Below are positions 1 through 5,143 of a DNA stretch of 9,116 nt, piece by piece (the first letter of the stretch is position 1; the number at the start of each line of letters is the position of its first letter). The notes under the pieces were generated by a model that saw only the letters and a program-made list of their open reading frames with translations, had not been told where the DNA came from and did no database searches. Position numbers and translations under genes: made by a program. The stretch is from assembly GCA_002367335.1 (NCBI GenBank), contig DFBI01000023.1:1-9116 (forward strand). Reading direction: 5' to 3'. The DNA comes from Syntrophaceae bacterium UBA3084 (GTDB taxonomy: Bacteria; Desulfobacterota; Syntrophia; Syntrophales; UBA6807).

Positions 1-100
1 TTTTACTGTATATGATCATTTTTTTAAGATTCCGTCAATAAGCAGATATGTAAATATCCGGTGTACATGTGATCATCCTCAATGAAGTTATTGGTGATTT

Positions 101-114
101 TGAGTAACTACTCA
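101..114. repeat. Perfect 6-2-6 inverted repeat
   Basis: TGAGTA and TACTCA are perfect inverted repeats separated by AC. The element could be an operator-like dyad or a tiny hairpin, but no promoter or gene start lies next to it. It overlaps the dispersed repeat at 105-127, so it is more likely part of that repeat's structure. Confidence 0.4.
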
Positions 115-127
115 GGTTGTTGAGTTC
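105..127 (-). repeat. Dispersed repeat, copy 1 (inverted relative to 4295-4317)
   Basis: Read on the minus strand, this 23-base segment matches 4295-4317 at 19 of 23 positions by eye, and the core GAGTAGTTA is identical. Both copies lie in gene-free DNA. This fits a dispersed intergenic repeat family rather than a regulatory site specific to one gene. Confidence 0.55.
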
Positions 128-226
128 ACGCCTGCCCTGCCCGCCCTGGTGCGACTCGTTCATATATTGATATAGCCTATGTATTATTCCAGACTTAACT
201 TTTTTGTGTATAGAGCTTTGGTGATT

Positions 227-335
227 GGTCTGGGCCAGGGGCACGACTTGATGCGCATTCCCGGCACAATCGCACTGAATGTTGCGCCCGGAGTTTCTAC
301 GCAATGGGACCGGGAAGCCAGGTCTGGGCCAGGGG
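227..335. repeat. GC-rich block framed by 15-base direct repeats
   Basis: GGTCTGGGCCAGGGG occurs identically at 227-241 and 321-335. Each copy contains the small dyad CTGG-G-CCAG. The DNA between them is richer in G and C than its surroundings. Short open frames cross the block on both strands, but none has a ribosome binding site or a recognisable product. It may be a mobile or repetitive intergenic element, or a duplicated binding site; the sequence alone does not decide. Confidence 0.45.
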
Positions 336-360
336 TCCAAAGGTTCACGGTTGGCTGCCT

Positions 361-405
361 TTTCCCATTCAACATTCGATGTTGGACGTTCGATGTTCGA
401 TGTCC
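361..405. repeat. TTCGATGT-type intergenic repeat, copy 1
   Basis: This segment contains TTCGATGT at 375-382, 389-396 and 396-403, with GGAC in between. With one single-base gap and a few mismatches it aligns along its whole length with 1944-1988, including the leading TTTCCCATTCAA. Tandem, slightly degenerate heptamer or octamer strings of this style are, from general experience, common between genes in Desulfobacterota; that link is from memory, not tested. Confidence 0.7.
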
Positions 406-582
406 ATCTTGGTTCCGTCTTGGTCGGGTTAGGAAAAGGTCTTGAAACAGACAGCTTTCCGAGAGAGATAAAATTGAAGGAACATTCTGAATTTACAATT
501 CGCTTCTCTCATCTTATCAAAGTGGCGAAGTCCTGGGGAGAAAAGATCTTCAAAATCAAATACATACACATATCTGATTATG

Positions 583-651
583 CTATGGTTTGTCCATCAT
601 TTCTGTAAAGTTATCAACAATGTTTTTGTCCAGCTTTTCTGCATCCGCTTC
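583..651 (-). pseudogene. Out-of-frame C-terminal remnant of the HD-GYP domain
   Basis: In another minus-strand frame, overlapping the end of the gene above, the DNA reads EADAEKLDKNIVDNF, then TEMMDKP and a TAG stop at 583-585. This resembles the family's usual C-terminal helices, where an acidic, Asp-rich turn (as in REEA...DxxLV) precedes the last helix. A normal HD-GYP domain would have roughly 60 further residues between DGSG and this segment, including YP and the DVFDALT-like motif. The likely explanation is an out-of-frame deletion that joined DGSG to the tail. This is inference from family knowledge. Confidence 0.6.
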
Positions 652-1942
652 CGTCGAGCTTTTCGTGATGATGACGAATAACATCAAGAGCAGGCCCCAG
701 CGTTTTTCCTAATGGTAAACATATCTTATACCCCATCTCTGCATGTTGCTTGATTATTTCGAATTCTTCCGGATCGAGTTTTCCGGGTTTATTCAATATT
801 TCTTCAGGAGTACCTATTTTTCCTATATCGTGCAAAATACCGCCGAGTCGGAGAGCATCGATTTCTTTTGCAGACAGCCCCATTCTTTGGCCCAGCGCCA
901 CAGCCATATTTGAAACCCTTGAAATATGACCCTGCGTATATGGATCCTTTGCCTCGACTACATTTGCCATGGAGATGAGAACATTCTCAATACTTGTCAA
1001 TTTTTTGTTGAGGGTATTTACATTTACCAGTGAGGTAACTCTGGCCATTAATTCGGCTTTATTTGGCGGTTTGGTAATGAAGCCATCGCTTCCGGCTTCG
1101 ATTCCCCGGACTTTCGATTCCACATCATCTAATGTGGTTACCATGACAATCGGAATCATGCGCGTTGACTCACTTCTTTTCAAACGACGACAGACTTCGT
1201 AGCCATCCATCTCGGGCATCGTAATATCAAGCAGAATCAGATCGATATCTGTCTTATTTGTTATCGAGAGTGCCTCATGGCCATTGTATGCCTTTATTAC
1301 GTCGTAATCAGCTTGTTTGAGGAGGGCCTCCAGCAGTTTCACATTTTTCGGTTCATCATCAACGACCAGAATTTTTGCTTTTTCTTCAATAATTGATCTG
1401 CTTTTTTTCTTGAAGTAATAGATTCTGTTTCTTCCCCCGGTTTTTGCCTGGAACAGGGCTTCTTTTGTCTTCTGGATGAGGCTCTCCATATCGGCAGCAT
1501 CTTTAAGACACGAAGCAAGACCTCCGCTTATCGTTAGAGCGCCATCAGTTAATTTTTCCGCAGACAGCCGGATACGTTCCATGGCGTTGAATGCCACTTC
1601 AGGGGTCGTCCTGGGTAGAATAAGAGCAAATACATCACCTGAATATCTTGCTGCCATATCAGATTGACGGATATTTTTGTTGATGATCATTGCTATTTCT
1701 TTCAGGGCTCTGTCTCCCTTTGCCGGACCGTGCTGCTTGTTGTAAAGGGAGAATGAATCAATGTCGATCAAAACAAATGTAAAAGACTCACCATACCGCC
1801 GAGACTTTTTGACTTCCTTATCCAGGAATATCTGGAAGAGTCCATGATTAAACAAGCCAGTCAGGCTGTCGGTATAAAGTGCCTGTGTTTCCTCTTCGTA
1901 ATCTTTCAACAACTCTTCATCCATTATTTTTACATTCTTCAT
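614..1942 (-). CDS. GGDEF-receiver-HD-GYP protein, degenerate and C-terminally truncated
   Basis: This looks like a cytoplasmic c-di-GMP-type response regulator. Residues are numbered from the upstream ATG at 1951. A GGDEF domain (about 25-180) keeps the metal-binding Asp63, Asn71 and the inhibitory-site motif RQSD (95-98), but its signature reads SGDVF (104-108) instead of GGDEF, so cyclase activity is unlikely. A receiver follows (about 192-312), with acidic pair 198-199, phospho-acceptor Asp242 and Lys294. An HD-GYP phosphodiesterase domain starts near 320 and shows His342, HD 374-375 with GK, His403 and HHH 427-429. It then runs to DGSG (433-436), after which CRKAGQKHC and a stop replace the GYP motif. 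The last metal-ligand Asp of the family is therefore missing. The ATG at 1942 is preferred because 1951 lies within a dispersed repeat; its ribosome binding site (GGGA, about 3 bases away) is weak, and ATG 1924 is also possible. Probably a pseudogene or a non-enzymatic effector. Confidence 0.85.
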   Translation of the reverse strand: MKNVKIMDEELLKDYEEETQALYTDSLTGLFNHGLFQIFLDKEVKKSRRYGESFTFVLIDIDSFSLYNKQHGPAKGDRALKEIAMIINKNIRQSDMAARYSGDVFALILPRTTPEVAFNAMERIRLSAEKLTDGALTISGGLASCLKDAADMESLIQKTKEALFQAKTGGRNRIYYFKKKSRSIIEEKAKILVVDDEPKNVKLLEALLKQADYDVIKAYNGHEALSITNKTDIDLILLDITMPEMDGYEVCRRLKRSESTRMIPIVMVTTLDDVESKVRGIEAGSDGFITKPPNKAELMARVTSLVNVNTLNKKLTSIENVLISMANVVEAKDPYTQGHISRVSNMAVALGQRMGLSAKEIDALRLGGILHDIGKIGTPEEILNKPGKLDPEEFEIIKQHAEMGYKICLPLGKTLGPALDVIRHHHEKLDGSGCRKAGQKHC

Positions 1943-1943
1943 T

Positions 1944-1988
1944 TTTCCCATTCAAATTCGATGTTGGACGTTCGATGTCCGATGTTCA
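1944..1988. repeat. TTCGATGT-type intergenic repeat, copy 2
   Basis: This is the second copy of the repeat at 361-405, with TTCGATGT at 1957-1964 and 1971-1978. It lies directly against the 5' end of the GGDEF-receiver-HD-GYP gene. The ATG at 1949-1951 (minus strand) is part of the repeat, since the same bases occur in copy 1, where no gene starts. The repeat therefore provides or has replaced the region where the ribosome binding site should be. Confidence 0.7.
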
Positions 1989-2192
1989 TTTTCGATCCCT
2001 GACACCAACATCTGTGCGAAACAGTTGTTGTGAATAAAGACTCTAATCCATCAATCCTTAATCCTCCCTTTTGTCGGACTTTCAACTCTTTGTAGTTTTT
2101 TAGCATTTCACTCGCTCCCTTGAACCCTCTGTAGATAACACACTTATTTTGCCTTAATTAACTTCAACTAATCGGGAGATGATCCTGTTTTA
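1989..2192. other. Gap between the two signalling genes
   Basis: There is no gene here. It holds low-complexity repeat text such as CAATCCTTAATCCTCCC (around 2051-2067) and a segment (2106-2130) shared with the gap upstream of the kinase. No clear terminator for the kinase and no convincing promoter for the downstream gene was found. A purine-rich AGGGAGGA on the minus strand leads only to an ATG followed at once by a stop. Confidence 0.5.
2106..2130. repeat. TTTCACTCG...TTGAACCCTCT repeat, copy 1
   Basis: TTTCACTCG (2106-2114) and TTGAACCCTCT (2120-2130) are both found again, in the same order and orientation, at 4171-4179 and 4193-4203, with a spacer of 5 bases here and 13 there. Both copies lie upstream of a minus-strand signalling gene, but the low-complexity TTGAACCC style suggests a general intergenic repeat. 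Confidence 0.5.
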
Positions 2193-4136
2193 TTAATTGT
2201 TGTTCAAGATTTTCTTTATCTTTTGCGACAGATTTATAATTTTAAAAGGTTTTTGGATAAACCCGTCACACCCCCGTTCTATAATATCCGTCGCTTCCCC
2301 ATTGATGCCGTATCCGCTGGAAAGAAGAACCTTTACTCCGGAATTGATTTCTTTAAGCCGGTCGTAAACTTGACCTCCCCCCATTTCAGGCATAATCAAA
2401 TCTAAAACAACCAGATTAATGGTATCCTGATGTTTTTTGTAGACAGTAACGGCTTCTTTCCCGCTTCCTGCTAATAAAACATTATAGCCCACGACTTCCA
2501 GCATTTCCCGGCTTACTTCCCGGATTAATTCTTCATCGTCTACGAGAAGAATCGTTTCATGTTTCGTCAGAAGCTGTTCTTCGCTCACCACTGTCTCATA
2601 ATCTCTGACCACTGCCTTTGATGCGGGGAGATAGATTTTGAAAGTAGTTCCCTTTCCTTTCCTGGATTCGACGTTGATGTATCCACAGTGTCCTTTAATT
2701 ATGCCGTATGTTGAGGCCAGTCCAAGGCCTGTGCCGGAGCCCGTTTCCTTTGTAGTGAAAAACGGATCAAAAATCCGTTCGCGTGTTTTTTTATCCATGC
2801 CGATGCCGGTATCGGTAATAACTAACATGACATAATTGCCCGGTCTGGGCGTATAGGGCCCGTCACCCATGTTCTCGTGAGTGACATTGGTAGTTGTTAA
2901 TGTAAGTTTTCCTCCTGCCGGCATAGCGTCTGCGGCATTAACATAGAAATTCAGGAGAACCTGTTCTATCTGTCCCCGGTCTGCTTCAATCAGATGCAAG
3001 TCAGTTGAAAGCTCTTTATTAATGACAATCTTCTTTTTTACCTTGGCAAATATATAGGACGTATCTTCCACAAGTTTGTTCAAGTCAATGAGACTGATTT
3101 GATATCTTCCCTCACGGGCATATCCAAGAAGCTGGCCGGTCAGCTTCGAACCGCTTTGAATCAGGTTCTCAATGTTTTTTAATCTGTTATAGCGTGTATC
3201 ATCAGATTTTGTATTTAAAAGCATCAATGAGGTGTTTCCCTGAATTCCCATGAGCAGGTTGTTAAATTCGTGAGCAATGCCGCCCGACAGGGTGCCGATA
3301 GCCTCCATTTTTTTGGTATGTCGAGTTTGTTCCTCTATGAGTTTTTGTTCAGTAACATCATTCAAGACGACTAAAGTAGTCTTGGTTTTTTCTTCTTTGA
3401 GTGGCACAAGGTGAAGTTCTACTTTTTTACTATTTAGCGACACAGTAGATTTTCTTTCGTTTGAATGCAAAGATGTTCCATTTGATTCCAGCAATTTTCT
3501 GACCTTCTCTCGATCGATCTCGTTAAATAGTTCGATGAAATTTGAAGCCAGGAGGTTTTCTTCAGACATGTCAGTCAGGGAAATGGCTGACTTATTGGTA
3601 CGAATTATGGTTGCATCAGCAGTAATTTCCAGAATTCCTTCATTCATGCTTTCCAGGATAGCTTCGTAATGTCTTTTGTTCGAAAGTAATTCCTTAGTAA
3701 TTTGCCGGGGCCGGATATATTCAGCACCTATTACCTCACCTGTAAAACCTGATGAAGCATTTAAATCAGATTGATCAAGGGCGGCGAGGACATTTTTGCC
3801 CATTTTATCTAACGGACCCTTTGCTATGCAGGCATTAATTCCTAATTCAGCAAAGTCTAATTTTCTTTCTATCTCTTCAGAAGCAATTGCGGAAAGAACG
3901 ATTATATATGTATCTTTCAATTTTGGTATCTTGTTGACAATACCGCATAACTTTTCTCCGTTTATGTTCGGCATTATCAGGTCGACAAACATAACGTCGG
4001 GAACATAATTCTTTAATATGTTCAATGCCGAGAGGCCGTCTTCCGCCGTCAAAACCTGATGACCGTTTTTTTCAAGCAGATTTGTCATGAACTTCAATAT
4101 GAGTGGATGATCATCTACTACTAATATCTTTTTCAT
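2193..4136 (-). CDS. Hybrid sensor histidine kinase: receiver-PAS-HisKA-HATPase-receiver
   Basis: This is a cytoplasmic two-component phosphorelay protein; no membrane segment is visible. Residues are numbered from the ATG at 4145. An N-terminal receiver (5-125) has Asp11/12, acceptor Asp55 and Lys109. A PAS domain follows (about 155-270). The dimerisation domain carries the H-box GGIAHEFNN with phospho-accepting His292. The ATP-binding domain shows the N-box (Asn403), DTGIGM (445-450), FDPFFTTK and GTGLGLA (471-477). A second receiver (531-650) has Asp536/537, acceptor Asp582 and Lys632. All catalytic residues are present, so it should autophosphorylate and pass phosphate to its own C-terminal receiver; the N-terminal receiver probably takes input from another kinase. 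Start: AAGGA at 4146-4150 abuts ATG 4145 but sits 9 bases from ATG 4136, so 4136 (MKKILVVDD) is preferred, giving 647 residues. The signal sensed cannot be told. The gene lies upstream of the damaged GGDEF-HD-GYP gene in the same direction. Confidence 0.93.
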   Translation of the reverse strand: MKKILVVDDHPLILKFMTNLLEKNGHQVLTAEDGLSALNILKNYVPDVMFVDLIMPNINGEKLCGIVNKIPKLKDTYIIVLSAIASEEIERKLDFAELGINACIAKGPLDKMGKNVLAALDQSDLNASSGFTGEVIGAEYIRPRQITKELLSNKRHYEAILESMNEGILEITADATIIRTNKSAISLTDMSEENLLASNFIELFNEIDREKVRKLLESNGTSLHSNERKSTVSLNSKKVELHLVPLKEEKTKTTLVVLNDVTEQKLIEEQTRHTKKMEAIGTLSGGIAHEFNNLLMGIQGNTSLMLLNTKSDDTRYNRLKNIENLIQSGSKLTGQLLGYAREGRYQISLIDLNKLVEDTSYIFAKVKKKIVINKELSTDLHLIEADRGQIEQVLLNFYVNAADAMPAGGKLTLTTTNVTHENMGDGPYTPRPGNYVMLVITDTGIGMDKKTRERIFDPFFTTKETGSGTGLGLASTYGIIKGHCGYINVESRKGKGTTFKIYLPASKAVVRDYETVVSEEQLLTKHETILLVDDEELIREVSREMLEVVGYNVLLAGSGKEAVTVYKKHQDTINLVVLDLIMPEMGGGQVYDRLKEINSGVKVLLSSGYGINGEATDIIERGCDGFIQKPFKIINLSQKIKKILNNN

Positions 4137-4145
4137 TTTAAACAT

Positions 4146-4150
4146 TCCTT
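4146..4150 (-). promoter_or_regulatory. Ribosome binding site that decides the kinase start
   Basis: On the minus strand AAGGA lies directly against ATG 4145 (spacing 0, too close) and 9 bases from ATG 4136. This favours the downstream start and shortens the protein by three residues. Confidence 0.65.
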
Positions 4151-4170
4151 TTTAGTTTACCCGATACACC

Positions 4171-4203
4171 TTTCACTCGAACCTATGAATTCTTGAACCC
4201 TCT
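4171..4203. repeat. TTTCACTCG...TTGAACCCTCT repeat, copy 2
   Basis: This is the second copy of the segment at 2106-2130, with a longer spacer between the two conserved blocks. It sits about 35 bases upstream of the kinase start, so it overlaps the region where that gene's promoter would be expected. Confidence 0.5.
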
Positions 4204-4275
4204 ATCGTGTCAAACAGGGCAGGGCGCCGGTTGCCATGCCTCAATATCCTCCACCAGGGTTTTCATTGCTTCTTA

Positions 4276-4303
4276 ACCGTGAACTGTGAACCTTGAACTT
4301 GTC
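4276..4303. repeat. Four degenerate tandem heptamers
   Basis: ACCGTGA, ACTGTGA, ACCTTGA and ACTTGTC follow one another without gaps at 4276-4303. The array leads straight into the dispersed repeat 4295-4317. No gene begins here; a GTG inside the array opens a frame but lacks a ribosome binding site. Confidence 0.6.
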
Positions 4304-4317
4304 AACCCGAGTAGTTA
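4295..4317 (+). repeat. Dispersed repeat, copy 2
   Basis: This segment matches the reverse complement of 105-127 at 19 of 23 positions, with the GAGTAGTTA core at 4309-4317. It overlaps the end of the heptamer array, and near copy 1 there is likewise a GAACT-type string, so the two may be ends of one longer composite repeat. Confidence 0.55.
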
Positions 4318-4458
4318 TGATATATTAATGGATCGTCTAATTACCAGGGACTCAGCAAATTTTATGCCAGACATTGTTAGCAGTCTTTTCAATGGTCAAT
4401 TCCCTCTTGCAGATGATAATTTATACGTGAAAACAAAATGTTTGTTTAAAAAATTGGA

Positions 4459-4492
4459 TGTGCGTCATATTCTTGGCGGAAGATGACGCACA
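4459..4492. repeat. Ten-base-pair perfect hairpin
   Basis: TGTGCGTCAT (4459-4468) is the exact reverse complement of ATGACGCACA (4483-4492); a 14-base loop separates the arms and can form a few more pairs (TCTT with AAGA). On the plus strand no T-run follows. On the minus strand TCCAATTTTTTAAAC follows the stem, which resembles a weak intrinsic terminator, although no minus-strand gene is seen to its right. Confidence 0.6.
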
Positions 4493-4552
4493 TACAAATG
4501 ACTATAATTTGTTTTTATCGGCACATTGTTTAATAATTAAATAACTTATCGG

Positions 4553-4594
4553 TTTAGTCAGCGCTTCGCTCTAAAGACTATATATCCCAGTCTT
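4553..4594 (+). repeat. Two overlapping hairpins
   Basis: TTTAG (4553-4557) and AGCG (4560-4563) can pair with CGCT (4567-4570) and CTAAA (4571-4575). AAGACT (4574-4579) can pair with AGTCTT (4589-4594). The two structures share positions 4574-4575, so they could compete. They lie upstream of the predicted promoter at 4675, so a leader role for yvlD-mutS would need an earlier transcription start. Confidence 0.35.
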
Positions 4595-4674
4595 GTAAAG
4601 ATCGCAATGGACGATGGAAGTTGAACCTGTGTTGCCACTTATTCGTTGTCCATATAGAAAACTGATTCTGGCCA

Positions 4675-4702
4675 TTGACAACTCGTGGCATTCATATAAA
4701 CT
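4675..4702 (+). promoter_or_regulatory. Sigma-70-like promoter for the yvlD-mutS pair
   Basis: A perfect -35 box TTGACA (4675-4680) is followed after 16 bases by TAAACT (4697-4702), four of six matches to the -10 consensus; the overlapping TATAAA at 4695 gives a shorter spacing of 14. It lies about 35-65 bases upstream of the first gene, with a short leader that includes the strong ribosome binding site. Confidence 0.55.
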
Positions 4703-4721
4703 AAATCGTACTTACTGATGA

Positions 4722-4728
4722 AAGGAGG
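4722..4728 (+). promoter_or_regulatory. Strong ribosome binding site deciding the start at 4739
   Basis: AAGGAGG ends 10 bases before ATG 4739. An upstream in-frame ATG at 4718 would place this site inside the coding region and has no site of its own, so 4739 is taken as the start. Confidence 0.75.
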
Positions 4729-4738
4729 AATAAAATTA

Positions 4739-5143
4739 ATGATTGGACTTTTTATACGATGGTTAATACTTACGGTGGCAATAATCTTTGCATCCTATTT
4801 TCTGGATGGGATTTATGTGAGAAATTTTTTCTCCGCTTTTCTGGCAGCTGCTGCACTGGGTATACTGAACGCACTTTTCCGTCCCATACTCATCATTTTA
4901 ACACTTCCCATTAATATATTAAGCCTTGGTCTTTTCACATTTGTCATCAATGCCCTGTTATTGAAAATGGCTTCCGGTCTTATATCAGGGTTTGATGTTC
5001 GCGGGTTCTGGACGGCCGTCTTCGGTTCTCTTATTATAAGTTTGATAAGCTGGTTTTTGACTTCTTTTATCAACGAACGGGGACATGTGGAATACGTGGA
5101 TTACATCGATTTGAAAAAGAAGGATAGGGACAGGTGGGAGTGA
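4739..5143 (+). CDS. YvlD/phage-holin-IV family four-helix membrane protein
   Basis: This small inner-membrane protein of 134 residues has four hydrophobic segments at about 1-21, 29-47, 50-76 and 89-111. The family's hallmark NALFRP (44-49) leads into the Leu/Ile-rich third segment (LTLPINILSLGLF, then INALLL). A short charged tail (112-134, ending KKKDRDRWE) is probably cytoplasmic. The family (DUF360, Pfam PF04020) is named after holin-like mycobacteriophage proteins, but most bacterial members are chromosomal with poorly known function; in Bacillus, YvlD belongs to an envelope-stress-linked operon. No phage gene is nearby, so a lysis role is unlikely. Its last 10 bases overlap the start of mutS, pointing to coupled translation. 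Confidence 0.88.
   Translation: MIGLFIRWLILTVAIIFASYFLDGIYVRNFFSAFLAAAALGILNALFRPILIILTLPINILSLGLFTFVINALLLKMASGLISGFDVRGFWTAVFGSLIISLISWFLTSFINERGHVEYVDYIDLKKKDRDRWE
5120..5124 (+). promoter_or_regulatory. Ribosome binding site of mutS inside the upstream gene
   Basis: AAGGA lies 9 bases before GTG 5134, within the last codons of the yvlD-like gene. This supports the GTG start over the GTG at 5140 or the ATG at 5161 and indicates translational coupling. Confidence 0.6.

Larger units (their letters stand above)
1..582. other. Gene-free region rich in short repeats
   Basis: No reading frame here has protein-like composition, a ribosome binding site or a recognisable motif. The left edge shows no clear end of a gene from outside the window: two of the three forward frames stop early, and the one open to about position 85 looks like no known protein. 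What is visible is a perfect 6-2-6 inverted repeat (101-114), a segment repeated inverted at 4295-4317 (105-127), a GC-richer block framed by two identical 15-base direct repeats (227-335), and a TTCGATGT-type repeat (361-405) that recurs at 1944-1988. From about 406 to 582 nothing stands out; this stretch lies downstream of the damaged minus-strand gene and could hold its terminator, but no clear hairpin plus T-run was seen. Confidence 0.6.
4151..4738. other. Long gap between divergent genes
   Basis: This gap separates the minus-strand kinase from the plus-strand yvlD-mutS pair, so it must contain both promoters. The left part (4171-4317) is repeat material. The middle (about 4318-4458) contains an open frame from an ATG at 4328 to 4486 (52 codons), with fairly protein-like composition but no ribosome binding site and no recognised family. 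The right part has hairpins at 4459-4492 and 4553-4594, a further dyad ATGGAC/GTCCAT (4607-4612 and 4648-4653), and the promoter at 4675-4702. No promoter for the kinase could be picked out with confidence. Confidence 0.55.

Noticed and set aside
35..445. Overlapping open frames on both strands of the left region
   Set aside because: They cover repeat sequence, lack ribosome binding sites and have unbalanced composition (many Pro, Arg and Cys).
361..1988. CRISPR-like array from repeated TTCGATGT units
   Set aside because: The units are 7-8 bases, directly adjacent or irregularly spaced, with no spacers of constant length and no cas genes.
2053..2070. Ribosome binding site and start of a small minus-strand gene (AGGGAGGA)
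   Set aside because: The following ATG is read as ATG-GAT-TAG, an immediate stop; the purine run is part of low-complexity repeat text.
4286..4486. Open frame of 66 codons with somewhat protein-like composition
   Set aside because: The GTG start lies inside a heptamer repeat, the inner ATG at 4328 has no ribosome binding site, the end runs into a hairpin, and no family is recognised.
4739..5143. Phage holin and thus a prophage remnant
   Set aside because: The holin name is historical for this family; there is no endolysin or other phage gene nearby and the gene is coupled to mutS.
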